Below are positions 1-8,869 of a DNA stretch of 64,000 bases, piece by piece. The notes under the pieces were generated by a model that was given only the letters and a program-made list of their open reading frames with translations, made no database searches and was not told the DNA's origin. The number at the start of each line of letters is the position of its first letter. Position 1 is the first letter of the stretch. The stretch is taken from the NCBI RefSeq assembly GCF_020667835.1, contig NZ_JAFMPR010000003.1, positions 186,001-250,000 of the forward strand, given 5' to 3'. The translations under genes and the position numbers were made by a program. This stretch comes from Roseibaca sp. Y0-43. Lineage in GTDB: Bacteria; Pseudomonadota; Alphaproteobacteria; Rhodobacterales; Rhodobacteraceae.

Positions 1-118
1 CGACCCGCATGAAAAGCAGGCGCTTCTGGAAGCGCCGTCGCTTGCCACGCGGCGGGAAACGCTGATTACCTTGATGGAATTCGCCCTGCATGGCGGCGAG
101 GGCGAGGCTATTCAATGA
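1..118 (+). CDS. LON substrate-binding domain protein, C-terminal end (partial)
   Basis: Only the last 38 codons are in the window, read from base 2, ending [11 protein letters not shown]...LMEFALHGG. This tail resembles the end of the stand-alone Lon N-terminal (PUA-like) domain proteins that in Rhodobacterales sit directly before a Trm112-family gene. These proteins lack the ATPase and protease parts of Lon; their role is unproven but is assumed to be substrate binding. The stop codon overlaps the next start (ATGA), so the two genes are translationally coupled. The identification rests on a short tail plus gene order, so it is good but not certain. Confidence 0.7.
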   Translation, partial: DPHEKQALLEAPSLATRRETLITLMEFALHGGEGEAIQ

Positions 119-312
119 GTGATGCCCCGGCAGAGCGCGGCCATGGCTTCGACCGGCATATGCTGGAAGCGCTTGTCTGCCCCGTGACCAAGGCGCAATT
201 GCGCTATGACGCGGCGGCGCAGGAATTGATCTCGCGCCCCGCGCATCTGGCCTTTCCCATCCGCAACGGCATTCCCATCATGCTGGTGGATGAAGCGCGC
301 GAAATCGACTGA
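115..312 (+). CDS. Trm112 family protein
   Basis: A 65-residue protein of the Trm112/YcaR (UPF0434) family, small zinc-ribbon-like proteins that in other organisms activate methyltransferases. The family core is visible as [13 protein letters not shown] near residue 18 and the closing [14 protein letters not shown] segment. Only one cysteine of the usual zinc-binding set is present, as is common in bacterial members, so metal binding is doubtful. It overlaps the LON-domain gene by 4 nt and is followed by a strong hairpin terminator, so it is the last gene of that operon. Length is normal for the family. Partner methyltransferase unknown. Confidence 0.9.
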   Translation: MSDAPAERGHGFDRHMLEALVCPVTKAQLRYDAAAQELISRPAHLAFPIRNGIPIMLVDEAREID

Positions 313-326
313 CGGTCTGGAAGTGA

Positions 327-358
327 TAAGGCCCTGGCCGTTTCCGGTCAGGGCCTTA
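327..358. terminator. bidirectional intrinsic terminator
   Basis: A 14-bp stem (TAAGGCCCTGGCCG paired with CGGTCAGGGCCTTA, one G-T mismatch) closes a TTTC loop. It sits between the converging Trm112 gene and the 45-residue minus-strand gene. The stem ends in TTA on one side and TAA on the other, so it can serve both directions. Confidence 0.75.
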
Positions 359-382
359 TGAGTAGAAACCGCGCGGCGGTGT

Positions 383-520
383 TCAGGCGACGCGCTTGGA
401 GATCGGGCGACCAGCCAACACCTTCTGGCCGACCCGAATAACGATCATCCCGTTTCCCAACCGTTTCACAATCGGCCCCTGGGCCTGGATGTGTTTCCCG
501 ATGCGGATGGTGGCGAGCAT
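383..520 (-). CDS. conserved small basic protein, 45 residues
   Basis: An ATG-initiated frame of 45 codons encodes a basic protein starting MLATIRIGKH and ending GRPISKRVA, with no Cys and a core rich in Val/Ile and Lys/Arg. I do not recognise a named domain, but the composition, clean start and stop, and the facing terminator at 327-358 argue for a real gene. Similar short proteins occur in this position in related genomes, as far as I recall. A weak GGGGTT ribosome-binding site lies before the ATG. No signal peptide or membrane segment is seen. Function unknown; size and charge would suit nucleic-acid or ribosome contact, which is only inference. Confidence 0.6.
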   Translation of the reverse strand: MLATIRIGKHIQAQGPIVKRLGNGMIVIRVGQKVLAGRPISKRVA

Positions 521-661
521 GATTAACCCCGTGTGATTGAGCCAAGACTACCAATCCTTCGGCTCAAACCAAGCGTGCAAAGCCCGTTTCTGACAAATTC
601 GTGCCACTTTATCATGGCAGGCGGGCAGGCATTGACGCGAATTTGGATCAATCCTTCTCAA

Positions 662-683
662 CTGGTGGTATTGTTTCCACCAG
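662..683 (-). terminator. candidate terminator of argJ-mutT
   Basis: A perfect 7-bp inverted repeat (CTGGTGG / CCACCAG, 8-nt loop) lies 10 nt after the mutT stop on the minus strand. There is no clear T-tract, so it may instead be an RNA-stabilising hairpin. Confidence 0.35.
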
Positions 684-693
684 CTGCGCAAAA

Positions 694-1092
694 TCACAGC
701 CAGTCACGTAGAATTGGGATCAGCGGCAGGTCGGCGGCGGGCATGGGATAGTCGCGCAGATGCTCGGGCCGGACCCATTTCAGCGCCTGTGATTCGCGCG
801 ATTGCGGCTGTCCCGCCCATTTGCGGCAAGCGAACAAAGGCATCAGCAGGTGAAAGTCGTCATAGCTGTGGCTGGCGAAGGTCAGGGGTGCCAGACAGGA
901 ATCCCATGTCTCGATCCCCAACTCTTCATGCAGCTCGCGGATCAACGCGGCTTCGGGGGTTTCGCCCGGTTCGACCTTGCCGCCGGGAAACTCCCACAGA
1001 CCGGCCATGGATTTGCCTTCGGGTCGCTGCGCCAGAAGCACCCGCCCGTCAGCATCAATCAGCGCCACGGCAGAGACGAGAACCACTTTCAC
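694..1092 (-). CDS. mutT: 8-oxo-dGTP diphosphatase MutT (Nudix)
   Basis: This 132-residue Nudix hydrolase would clean the nucleotide pool by hydrolysing 8-oxo-dGTP to the monophosphate. The complete Nudix box is present at residues 38-60 (G38, E44, R52-E53, E56-E57, G59), preceded by LWEFPGG, which is typical of MutT rather than of other Nudix enzymes. Length matches E. coli MutT (129). The start overlaps the argJ stop by 4 nt, so the two are co-translated; argJ-mutT coupling is common in Rhodobacterales, though the two functions are unrelated. A hairpin lies just downstream. Substrate within the Nudix family is inferred from sequence type. Confidence 0.93.
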   Translation of the reverse strand: MKVVLVSAVALIDADGRVLLAQRPEGKSMAGLWEFPGGKVEPGETPEAALIRELHEELGIETWDSCLAPLTFASHSYDDFHLLMPLFACRKWAGQPQSRESQALKWVRPEHLRDYPMPAADLPLIPILRDWL

Positions 1093-2417
1093 GAGCGGTA
1101 ATCCGCGTTGATCTCTATGTAGCGGTTGGTCAGGTCGCAGGTCCAGATTTTCGCAGCCCCGACGCCAAGGCGCAGGTCAACCCCGATGACAAGCTCTTGC
1201 CCCTTCATGTAGGCGGCACCGATTTCCTCGGTATAGCTGGGCGCGACTTGGCCCTTATAGGCCACCAAATGCGGGCCAAAGCGGATGGACAGGCGGTCGC
1301 GATCAGCCTCGGCCCCGGATTTGCCGATGGCCATGACCACGCGGCCCCAATTCGGGTCTTCGCCCGCGATGGCGGTTTTCACCAGGGGCGAGTTGGCGAT
1401 GGACAGGGCCACGCGGCGGGCGTCTGCGTCCGAGCGCGCGCCGGTCACGGCAACCTCGACGAACTTGGTCGCCCCTTCGCCATCGCGCACGACCTGATGG
1501 GCCAGATCCAGCATGACGGCGTCCAGCGCCTGCGCGAATTCGCGCGCTTCCCAGCTTGTCACGTCGTCGATCAGCGGCGCATCGCTTGCGCCCGTGGCGG
1601 CAACCAGCAGCATGTCCGAGGTCGACGTGTCGCTATCGACCGTGATGCAGTTGAAGCTGGCATCGCACCCGCGCGAAACGATGGATTGTAGTGCCGCCCG
1701 CGTAATCCGCGCATCGGTGAAGATATAGACCAGCATGGTCGCCATATCGGGCGCGATCATGCCGGACCCTTTGGCAATGCCCGCGATCTGCACAGGCTGG
1801 CCACCGATTTCGACGGTCGCGGTCGCGCCCTTGGGGTAGGTGTCGGTGGTCATGATGGCGCGGGCCGCATCTGGCAGCGCGTCTTCGGAAAGCGCCCCCG
1901 TCAGGCTGTCGATTGCAGCGGTGATACGCTCATGCGGCAGCGGCTCTCCGATCACCCCGGTAGAAGCAGTGAAGACCCGCGACACTGGCAGGTCCAACCG
2001 CTCTGCCACGGTGCCCGCGATGGCTTGCACCGAGGCCACGCCAGCTGCCCCGGTAAAGGCATTGGAATTGCCGGAATTAACCAAGATCGCCGCGCCCTCT
2101 GGCCCGTCGCCCATGATCTTGGATTGCGCATCCAGAACCGAGGCAGAGCGCGTGCCCGACCGCGTGAAGGTGCCCGCAACCACAGAACCAGGGGCCAGAT
2201 GGGCCAGCATCACATCGGTCCGGCCCGCGTAGCGCACCCCGGCCATGGCGGTGGCAAAGCGCGCGCCGCGGATGACCGGCAGCTTGGGGAACGCGTCCGG
2301 CGCAAGCGGCGAGACCTTTGGCGCAGGTGTCGCGGTGCCGGCTTGCGCGGCTTCAAGTGCCGCAAGCCGCGCTTTCAGCGCCTTGACCTTGGCTTTCAGC
2401 TTTTTCTTCTTGCCCAT
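1089..2417 (-). CDS. argJ: bifunctional glutamate N-acetyltransferase / amino-acid acetyltransferase ArgJ
   Basis: ArgJ moves the acetyl group from N-acetylornithine to glutamate, recycling it in arginine synthesis; bifunctional forms also use acetyl-CoA. The self-cleavage site is clear: KGSGMIAPDMATML, with Ala226-Thr227 as the expected scissile bond and Thr227 the new nucleophile. I place the start at 2417 (442 residues), behind a GGGG motif; a second ATG at 2429 abuts the upstream terminator, and frames beginning further up would run into the parvulin gene. The first 25 residues are a Lys/Ala-rich, probably helical extension (MGKKKKLKAK...) that most ArgJ proteins lack. Its stop overlaps the mutT start. 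Confidence 0.93.
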   Translation of the reverse strand: MGKKKKLKAKVKALKARLAALEAAQAGTATPAPKVSPLAPDAFPKLPVIRGARFATAMAGVRYAGRTDVMLAHLAPGSVVAGTFTRSGTRSASVLDAQSKIMGDGPEGAAILVNSGNSNAFTGAAGVASVQAIAGTVAERLDLPVSRVFTASTGVIGEPLPHERITAAIDSLTGALSEDALPDAARAIMTTDTYPKGATATVEIGGQPVQIAGIAKGSGMIAPDMATMLVYIFTDARITRAALQSIVSRGCDASFNCITVDSDTSTSDMLLVAATGASDAPLIDDVTSWEAREFAQALDAVMLDLAHQVVRDGEGATKFVEVAVTGARSDADARRVALSIANSPLVKTAIAGEDPNWGRVVMAIGKSGAEADRDRLSIRFGPHLVAYKGQVAPSYTEEIGAAYMKGQELVIGVDLRLGVGAAKIWTCDLTNRYIEINADYRS

Positions 2418-2430
2418 CGGGAACCCCATG

Positions 2431-2457
2431 AAAAAGCCGGCCCGCGAAGGGGCCGGC
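2431..2457 (-). terminator. intrinsic terminator after the parvulin gene
   Basis: On the minus strand GCCGGCCC / GGGCCGGC forms an 8-bp stem with a 6-nt loop followed by TTTTT. It lies between the parvulin stop (2488) and the argJ start (2417), so argJ probably has its own promoter or depends on read-through. Confidence 0.85.
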
Positions 2458-2487
2458 GGTCTGTGCAAAGCGTTACACGCAAAGCGA

Positions 2488-3354
2488 TTAGTCGTCCAGA
2501 AGCTCCACGCCTTCCAGCGAGGCGGGGTCGATGCCGTCAATGCTGCGGGTGATCTCTGCGGCGTCGGTGATGCGGGCGATTTCAGCCTCGACCGCTTCGC
2601 GCTGGATGTTCTGGACCAGTGCATCGCGCACCTCGTCCAGTTCCGGCGCGGTGGACATGCGGGTGTCGTTCAGCACAACCAGATGCCAGCCGAACTGGGT
2701 TTGCAGCGGCCCGGCCACTTCGCCCACTTCCATGGCGGTCACGGCCTGCTCGAATTCCGGCACCATCGCGCCCAGTCCGAACCAACCCAGCGACCCGCCG
2801 CCAGCCGCCGCGCCATCGGTCGAATGCTCGCGCGCGAGTTCGGCGAAATCCGCGCCGTCATCCAGTTGCGCTTTCAGCGCTGCCGCTTCTTCCTCGGTCG
2901 CGACAATGATGTGCGAGGCGTTGAATTCCGGAGTGGGCTCGCGCCCGTCGAATTCGGTGACGAAGGCGGCATAGGCCTCGGTCACGGCTTCATCCGTAAC
3001 GGCGGCCTCTGCGGCGCGGGTCAGGGCGGTATTCGCCATGAAATCGCGCCGCCCGTTTTCCAGCGCGATCTCATCGGCGGTGGACAGCGTGCCCTCGACC
3101 GATTGCATCAGCGCGGTCTGGTCAATGAGCTGGTTCAAGAGCGGCTCGAACAGGCTGTCCATCGGCATTTGCTGGAATTGCGCGGGCAGGCTGGTGCGTG
3201 CTTGCAGCACATGACCCACGGTAATTTCCACGCCGTTCACGGTGGCGATGACGGTGTCGGTCGCGGGCGGTTGGGGTGTGTCCTGAGCGGTCACGGCGCT
3301 TGCCATGCCGACCACAAGGGCGAAAGCGGGCAATGCTCTCGAAAAACTGACCAT
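2488..3354 (-). CDS. periplasmic peptidyl-prolyl cis-trans isomerase, parvulin type
   Basis: A 288-residue exported foldase. Residues 1-23 form a Sec signal peptide ([20 protein letters not shown], cut near TAQ). An N-terminal helical, SurA/PrsA-like region follows, then a single PpiC-type rotamase domain at about residues 140-235, starting [13 protein letters not shown] and including GGGSLGWFG and FGWHLVVL, which are classic parvulin signatures. It would help outer-membrane or periplasmic proteins fold. No lipobox is present, so it should be soluble in the periplasm. It is transcribed divergently from secA, a sensible neighbour for an export foldase. It ends in a strong terminator. Confidence 0.92.
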   Translation of the reverse strand: MVSFSRALPAFALVVGMASAVTAQDTPQPPATDTVIATVNGVEITVGHVLQARTSLPAQFQQMPMDSLFEPLLNQLIDQTALMQSVEGTLSTADEIALENGRRDFMANTALTRAAEAAVTDEAVTEAYAAFVTEFDGREPTPEFNASHIIVATEEEAAALKAQLDDGADFAELAREHSTDGAAAGGGSLGWFGLGAMVPEFEQAVTAMEVGEVAGPLQTQFGWHLVVLNDTRMSTAPELDEVRDALVQNIQREAVEAEIARITDAAEITRSIDGIDPASLEGVELLDD

Positions 3355-3566
3355 ATCGGTGCTCCCATTCTGCGCAACGAAAGTGCGCTTTGTTGACTAT
3401 TCAAAGGCCGCCCATTACATCGCGATCAAGGTTCTGCGATGCCGGGGCCGTGCGGTTCACCTGCCCTTCTATGGAAGCCTGCGCGTGCCGACAACCCCGG
3501 CGCGCGGTCAAGGGAAATGACGTTTTGGTCAGCGGTGCGCGCGGCGCGCCGAGAGGTGGAGAAATC

Positions 3567-6257
3567 ATGCTGGGTCTGGGTGCAGTATCAAGGAAGATCT
3601 TCGGCACGGCGAATGATCGCAAGGTCAAGGCAGTGCGGCCCCTGGTGGCCCAGATCAACGCGCTGGAGCCAGAGTTCGAAGCGCTGTCCGACGAAGGGCT
3701 GATCGCCAAGACCGAAGAGCTGAAAGCCCGCGTGGCAGACGGGGCCAGCCTTGACGATGTTCTGGTCGAAGCCTTTGCCAATTGCCGCGAGGGCGCGCGC
3801 CGTGCGCTGGGCCTGCGCGCATTTGATGTGCAGCTGATCGGCGGCATCTTCCTGCATCAGGGCAACATAGCCGAGATGAAGACGGGCGAGGGCAAGACCC
3901 TTGTCGCGACCTTCCCCGCCTATCTGAACGCGCTGGCGGGCAAGGGCGTCCATGTCGTGACCGTGAACGACTATCTTGCCAAACGCGACAGCGCCTGGAT
4001 GGGCAAGGTGTTCGAAAAGCTGGGGATGCGCACGGGCGTTGTCTATTCCCAGCAGCCCGACCACGAAAAGCCCGACGCCTATGCCGCAGACGTGACCTAT
4101 GCCACCAATAACGAGCTTGGGTTCGACTACCTGCGCGACAACATGCGGATGCGGCTGGAGGATATGAACCAGCGCCCGCATTTCTTTGCCATCGTGGACG
4201 AGGTCGACTCTATCCTTATCGACGAGGCGCGCACGCCGCTGATTATTTCCGGCCCCGCAGATGACCGGACAGAGCTTTACACCAAGGTCAACGCGCTCAT
4301 CCCCGGCCTGACCGAGGAACATTTCACGCTGGACGAAAAGCTGCGCAACACCACGCTGACCGAAGAAGGCAACGAGTTCATCGAAGAGCGCCTGCGCGAA
4401 GCGGGTCTGCTGGAAGAGGGCATGTCGCTTTACGACCCCGAAGCCAGCTCGCTTGTGCACCATGTGAACCAAGGTCTGCGCGCGCATAAACTGTTCCACA
4501 AGGATCAGAACTATATCGTGCGCGACAATCAGGTTGTGCTGATCGACGAATTCACCGGCCGGATGATGACCGGGCGCCGCCTGTCCGAAGGTCTGCATCA
4601 GGCGATCGAGGCGAAGGAAGGCGTGGCCATCCAGCCAGAGAACGTGACCTATGCTTCTGTCACCTTCCAGAACTATTTCCGCATGTACAAAAAGCTGGCG
4701 GGCATGACCGGCACCGCCAGCACCGAAGCGCCCGAATTCCGCGAGATCTACGATCTGGGCGTGGTCGAGATTCCGACCAACCTGCCGATTGCGCGTCTTG
4801 ACGAAGATGACCAGGTTTACCGCACCGCCGCCGAGAAGCTGCAAGGCGTGCTTGAGGAAATCCGCAAGGCGCATGAAAAGGGCCAGCCGATCCTTGTCGG
4901 CACCACCTCTATCGAGAAATCGGAAGAGCTGTCGGCGATCCTGAAGAAAGCGGGCATTCCGCATAACGTGCTGAACGCGCGCCAGCACGAGCAAGAGGCG
5001 CAAATCGTCGCAGATGCGGGCCGTCTGGGCGCGGTCACGATTGCCACCAACATGGCCGGTCGCGGCACCGACATTCAGCTTGGTGGCAACGTGGACATGC
5101 GCGTCATGCAGGCGTTGGAAGCCAATCCGGACGCCGACCCCGCCGAAACCCGTGCCCGGATAGAGGCCGAGGTCGCGGACGAAAAGCAAAAGGTGAAAGA
5201 CGCGGGCGGTTTGTTCGTGCTGGCCACCGAGCGGCACGAATCCCGCCGGATCGACAACCAGTTGCGCGGGCGGTCCGGCCGTCAGGGCGATCCGGGTCGG
5301 TCGGTGTTCTTCCTGTCGCTCGAAGATGACCTGATGCGCATTTTCGGGTCCGAGCGTCTGGACAAGGTTCTGTCCACCCTCGGCATGAAAGAGGGCGAGG
5401 CGATCGTGCACCCATGGGTGAACAAGTCGCTGGAAAAAGCGCAAGCCAAGGTCGAAGCGCGCAATTTCGACATGCGCAAGGAACTTCTGAAATACGACAA
5501 CGTCATGAACGAGCAGCGCCGCGTCATCTTTGACCAGCGCCGCGAGATCATGCAGGCCGATGACCTGTCCGAGATCACGGGCGACATGCGCCATCAGGTG
5601 ATCGACGACCTGATTGACGAATTCATGCCGCCGAAGTCCTATTCCGAGCAATGGGACATGGAAGGTCTGCAAGCCGCACTGCGTGACAAGCTGGGGCTGG
5701 ACATGCCCGCGACCGCTTGGGGCGAAGAGGATGGTGTCGATCAAGACGTGGTGCGCGAGCGTGTGGCCGAAGCGTCGGATGCGCTGATGGCGCAGAAAGA
5801 ACAGGCTTTCGGGCCCGAGACGCTGCGCTCGCTGGAAAAGCAGGTGTTGCTGGAAACCATTGACCGCAAATGGCGCGAGCATCTGCTGACGCTGGATCAC
5901 CTGCGCTCTGCCGTGCGTTTCCGGGGCTATGCGCAGAAAGACCCGCTGAACGAATACAAGGCCGAAGGCTTTGTGTTGTTCGAATCCATGCTGAACTCTC
6001 TGCGCGAGGATGTGACCCAATACCTGGCCCGCATTCGCCCGCTGACAGAGCAGGAACAGCAGGAAATGTTGCAGAAGATGGCTCTTCAGCAGCAAAGCAA
6101 GCGCGTGGCCGAGGAAAACGACGGCGTGGCACCGACCCCGCTGGTCGACGGCTTCGACGAGAACGATCCCGCAACCTGGGGCAACCCCGGTCGCAACGAC
6201 CCGTGCCCCTGCGGCTCGGGCAAGAAGTTCAAGCATTGCCACGGACAAATCCTGTAA
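3567..6257 (+). CDS. secA: protein translocase ATPase SecA
   Basis: SecA drives preproteins through SecYEG using ATP. The protein is 896 residues, the usual length. Walker A is MKTGEGKT at residues 104-111; the DEAD-type motif follows in [14 protein letters not shown], with the preprotein-binding and helical scaffold regions behind it, and the C terminus carries the zinc-binding SEC-C motif ([14 protein letters not shown]) that contacts SecB and lipid. The start at 3567 is chosen because GAGGTGGAG lies just upstream and it gives the standard N terminus [13 protein letters not shown]; the frame stays open for 59 more codons upstream without a good ribosome-binding site. A hairpin terminator follows the gene. 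Confidence 0.98.
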   Translation: MLGLGAVSRKIFGTANDRKVKAVRPLVAQINALEPEFEALSDEGLIAKTEELKARVADGASLDDVLVEAFANCREGARRALGLRAFDVQLIGGIFLHQGNIAEMKTGEGKTLVATFPAYLNALAGKGVHVVTVNDYLAKRDSAWMGKVFEKLGMRTGVVYSQQPDHEKPDAYAADVTYATNNELGFDYLRDNMRMRLEDMNQRPHFFAIVDEVDSILIDEARTPLIISGPADDRTELYTKVNALIPGLTEEHFTLDEKLRNTTLTEEGNEFIEERLREAGLLEEGMSLYDPEASSLVHHVNQGLRAHKLFHKDQNYIVRDNQVVLIDEFTGRMMTGRRLSEGLHQAIEAKEGVAIQPENVTYASVTFQNYFRMYKKLAGMTGTASTEAPEFREIYDLGVVEIPTNLPIARLDEDDQVYRTAAEKLQGVLEEIRKAHEKGQPILVGTTSIEKSEELSAILKKAGIPHNVLNARQHEQEAQIVADAGRLGAVTIATNMAGRGTDIQLGGNVDMRVMQALEANPDADPAETRARIEAEVADEKQKVKDAGGLFVLATERHESRRIDNQLRGRSGRQGDPGRSVFFLSLEDDLMRIFGSERLDKVLSTLGMKEGEAIVHPWVNKSLEKAQAKVEARNFDMRKELLKYDNVMNEQRRVIFDQRREIMQADDLSEITGDMRHQVIDDLIDEFMPPKSYSEQWDMEGLQAALRDKLGLDMPATAWGEEDGVDQDVVRERVAEASDALMAQKEQAFGPETLRSLEKQVLLETIDRKWREHLLTLDHLRSAVRFRGYAQKDPLNEYKAEGFVLFESMLNSLREDVTQYLARIRPLTEQEQQEMLQKMALQQQSKRVAEENDGVAPTPLVDGFDENDPATWGNPGRNDPCPCGSGKKFKHCHGQIL

Positions 6258-6299
6258 TTCGGCGCTGATTGCACCGGATTCGGCATCAAAACCGCCAAA

Positions 6300-6320
6300 C
6301 GGCCAAGCTTTGGCCGCTTT
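6300..6320 (+). terminator. candidate terminator after secA
   Basis: A 7-bp stem CGGCCAA / TTGGCCG around a GCT loop is followed by CTTT. It lies 42 nt past the secA stop and before the next gene. The T-tract is short. Confidence 0.5.
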
Positions 6321-6374
6321 CCCGCCCGATTCCGGGGTCATTTTTGCTCACAAGTGAAATTGTGGGTGAATTCT

Positions 6375-7430
6375 ATGAATCGGCAGTTGGTTATTCGGGG
6401 CGCGGCGATTTCCATCGCGGCCATTGCGGCATCGGTTTTTCTGGCAGGAGAGTTCTTGGGCGACAAGGAAACACTCTCGGCCGGGGCCATTTCCGCGGAT
6501 CCTGCGGAAATCCGCGGTGCGAGCGTGATCTCGCCGGTCGGCCCCGGCGCTGGCCCGCAAGCGGCAGAACCCGCGCTGGAGATGTCGGCGCTTGACGTGT
6601 CGAAAGACAAGACAACCGTGCCCAACGTGCAGGACAGTTTCCAGCCAGAGCTGACCTTCGCCGATCAGGACGCCGTGGCGGAACCCGCGCTTTCCTTGGA
6701 TCAAGACTTGCGTATCACGCAGTCCGGCGCTGTCGAAACACCGCTTTGCGCGCCCGATCTAACAGCAAAACCTGCCATTGACGGGCTGATCGAATTGCAG
6801 CTGTCGGCACCATGCAATGCGAACGAACGGATCGTTCTCAGCCATGGCGATCTGGCTTTCAGTGCCACGCTCGACATGGCGGGCGAATATACCGGCTATA
6901 TCCCGGCGCTGGCCGCCGATGCGCGTGTCGATGTCTTTTTGTCCGATGACACCTACCTGCAAGCACAGACCGTGATCCCCGACCATGCCGATTATGCGCG
7001 CATGATCGTGCAATGGACCGGTCCGGCCCAGATGGGGCTGCACGCCTATCATCGTGGGGCGGCCTATGGCGAAGACGGCCATATCCACGCCATGAACCCG
7101 TTTGACCCCGCGCTGGAAGAGGCGTTTCTGGTTGCGCTGGGCGAGGATGAAGGCGTGGAGCCGATGCTTGCCCAAGTCTATTCCGTGCCCTTGGCCCAAG
7201 CCAGTGAAACACGGCTTCAGCTAGAGGTCAGCGTCAACGCCCGGTCTTGCGGCACCGATCTTGTGGCCTTTGTCATGCCCACGCATGGCGATGGCGCCGG
7301 TGTGGTCGAAGAGCTTCGCGTGGCCATGCCCGATTGCGCTGTTGGGGACGGTCTTGTGATCCTTGATCTGCCGTTCAACCCGTCGGTCCCTGCTGCCCAA
7401 GGGCTGGAATTTACCTCTGACAATTCCTGA
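6375..7430 (+). CDS. conserved membrane-anchored/exported protein downstream of secA, unknown function
   Basis: A 351-residue protein with one hydrophobic N-terminal segment (about residues 6-28, IRGAAISIAAIAASVFLAG) that is either a signal anchor or a signal peptide, followed by an acidic, Pro/Ala-rich stretch and a globular periplasmic part. Homologues after secA in Rhodobacterales are, to my memory, sometimes labelled 'translocase', but nothing here shows such activity. A Cys near the middle (TPLCAPDL) and others further on (APCNAN, RSCGTD, PDCAVG) could form disulfides. The start at 6375 is preferred over 6354 because the hydrophobic segment then begins at the usual distance. Its conserved position beside secA hints at an envelope role. 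Confidence 0.75.
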   Translation: MNRQLVIRGAAISIAAIAASVFLAGEFLGDKETLSAGAISADPAEIRGASVISPVGPGAGPQAAEPALEMSALDVSKDKTTVPNVQDSFQPELTFADQDAVAEPALSLDQDLRITQSGAVETPLCAPDLTAKPAIDGLIELQLSAPCNANERIVLSHGDLAFSATLDMAGEYTGYIPALAADARVDVFLSDDTYLQAQTVIPDHADYARMIVQWTGPAQMGLHAYHRGAAYGEDGHIHAMNPFDPALEEAFLVALGEDEGVEPMLAQVYSVPLAQASETRLQLEVSVNARSCGTDLVAFVMPTHGDGAGVVEELRVAMPDCAVGDGLVILDLPFNPSVPAAQGLEFTSDNS

Positions 7431-7441
7431 GCGCGGGCCGG

Positions 7442-8224
7442 CTACAGCAACCCGGTCGCGCGAAAGCTGATCTCGCTTGATTTGCCGATGACCAGATGAT
7501 CGTGCAGCGTGATCGACAGGCTTTCGCCTGCGCGCTGCACCTGTTCCGTCATGGCAATATCGGCCTGCGATGGGGTTGGGTCGCCCGAAGGGTGATTATG
7601 CACAAGGATCAAGGCGCTGGCATTCAGTTCCAGCGCCCTGCGCATGATCTCTCTGGGATAGACGGGGACATGGTCGACCGTGCCACTGCCTTGCGCTTCG
7701 TCCGCGATCAGGCTGTTCTTGCGGTCCAGGAACAACACGCGAAATTCCTCGGTCTCGCGATGGGACATTGTCGTGTGGCAATAGTCCAGCAACGCATCCC
7801 AACTTGAAATCACCGGCCTGTGCATGACCCGCGCGCGTGCCATGCGTTGCGCGCAGGCTTCGGTCAGTTTCAGCTCTGCCACCACCGCGTCGCCCACGCC
7901 CGCAATCTTGCGCAAACGCGGCTCTGGCGCGGAAATAACCCCGGCAAGATCGCCGAACTGGTCGATCAGCAGCCGCGCAAGGGGTTTCACGTCCTGCCGA
8001 GGGATGGCGCGGAACAGGATCAATTCGAGCAATTCGTAATCCGGCATGGCCTGCGCGCCGCCGGTCAGAAACCGCTCGCGCAGCCGTTTGCGGTGGTCTT
8101 TCAGATAGGATGGCGTCTTGGCCGGGGCCGGGCGGGCGGCTGTCCCAACCGCCGCCACAGACGCAGCGCCCCCGGTGAACAGGGGCAAGCCGCAGTCCTG
8201 AAATCCTGACAGATGCTCAACCAT
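7442..8224 (-). CDS. radC: RadC family JAB/MPN-domain protein
   Basis: A RadC-family protein of 260 residues. An N-terminal helix-hairpin-helix region (IAGVGDAVVAELK) precedes a JAB1/MPN metalloprotease-like fold with the zinc signature HNHPSGDPTPSQAD near the C terminus. The historical name implies DNA repair, but that link in E. coli was shown to be mistaken and the true role of the family is unknown. I choose the ATG at 8224 over the longest frame at 8293 because it gives a normal length and keeps the divergent promoter region free. The first 35 residues are low-complexity and not conserved in the family. Confidence 0.88.
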   Translation of the reverse strand: MVEHLSGFQDCGLPLFTGGAASVAAVGTAARPAPAKTPSYLKDHRKRLRERFLTGGAQAMPDYELLELILFRAIPRQDVKPLARLLIDQFGDLAGVISAPEPRLRKIAGVGDAVVAELKLTEACAQRMARARVMHRPVISSWDALLDYCHTTMSHRETEEFRVLFLDRKNSLIADEAQGSGTVDHVPVYPREIMRRALELNASALILVHNHPSGDPTPSQADIAMTEQVQRAGESLSITLHDHLVIGKSSEISFRATGLL

Positions 8225-8320
8225 GCAGCGATTTTGCCCAAGTATTGCTAACAACGGGTTAACAATGCAGTCACCCGCCAGAATTGTTGCCACATCAGGA
8301 ATCAGGTGCTACGCTTCTCA

Positions 8321-8364
8321 CAAGTGCGAGATTACTTCGTGATAAGCGGGGATCCGCGCACTTG
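8321..8364. promoter_or_regulatory. inverted repeat upstream of the small secreted protein gene
   Basis: Perfect 8-bp arms CAAGTGCG (8321-8328) and CGCACTTG (8357-8364) are separated by 28 nt, about 57 nt before the start at 8421 and about 100 nt before radC. It could be a paired operator or an RNA hairpin in a leader. No known consensus is recognised. Confidence 0.35.
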
Positions 8365-8420
8365 CCGAGGTTTTTTGAGCAGCTAACGATAAGAAATTTT
8401 TCATACTTGGAGGACTATCA

Positions 8421-8711
8421 ATGAAAAAAATCGCGCTCCCGGCCCTTGCCCTTGCAATGGCCCCTTTCTTCTCGGCACCGGCGGCGGCATGGGAAGGTCA
8501 CGTTGTTGAATGTTTCGACAAGGTCTATGTGGCCCCGGAATACAAGTATACCAAGCATCTTGTGAAGCACGCCAAAACCATGCTCGAGCATCGTGGCAAG
8601 GGCAAGCATATGCAGGTCGTGCGTGTGCATTACCCGGCCATCTACGAGGAAACCCGCACGCTGGTGCGCGCTGGCCACTACGTGATGAAGCCCGCCAAGT
8701 GCAAGCACTAA
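8421..8711 (+). CDS. small secreted basic protein, unknown function
   Basis: A 96-residue protein with a clear Sec signal peptide (residues 1-23, ending APAAAW). The mature part of about 73 residues is rich in Lys, His and Tyr (for example YKYTKHLVKHAKTML and GKGKHMQVVRV) and carries two cysteines, CFDK near the start and KCKH at the end, which could pair. The high His content would suit metal binding, but that is inference. A good GGAGGA ribosome-binding site lies 7 nt before the ATG. It stands alone, with an inverted repeat upstream and a strong terminator downstream. No family recognised. Confidence 0.75.
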   Translation: MKKIALPALALAMAPFFSAPAAAWEGHVVECFDKVYVAPEYKYTKHLVKHAKTMLEHRGKGKHMQVVRVHYPAIYEETRTLVRAGHYVMKPAKCKH

Positions 8712-8791
8712 CGGGCATTTCTGCCCTGTAGGCAGCGCATCGCCTTGCGGGTAACTGGGCGGATCGCTGTGTCGGGTGCAGAGCACATACC

Positions 8792-8826
8792 ATCCCTGCC
8801 GCACAGGTTCGCGGCAGGGATATTTT
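8792..8826 (+). terminator. intrinsic terminator
   Basis: A perfect 11-bp stem ATCCCTGCCGC / GCGGCAGGGAT with an 8-nt loop is followed by ATTTT. It ends the small secreted protein gene and lies 44 nt before the lipoprotein start, which therefore needs its own promoter or read-through. A second, smaller hairpin (GGGCA/TGCCC) sits just after the stop at 8711. Confidence 0.85.
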
Positions 8827-8869
8827 GAAGGAATCGCTTTCAAATTCGTGCCAGCCATCGGGGGAATGG

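Noticed and set aside
3588-6341. A 917-codon open frame on the minus strand opposite secA
   Set aside because: It mirrors a highly conserved gene, has no family resemblance and no ribosome-binding site; long antisense frames are expected in such GC-rich codon usage.
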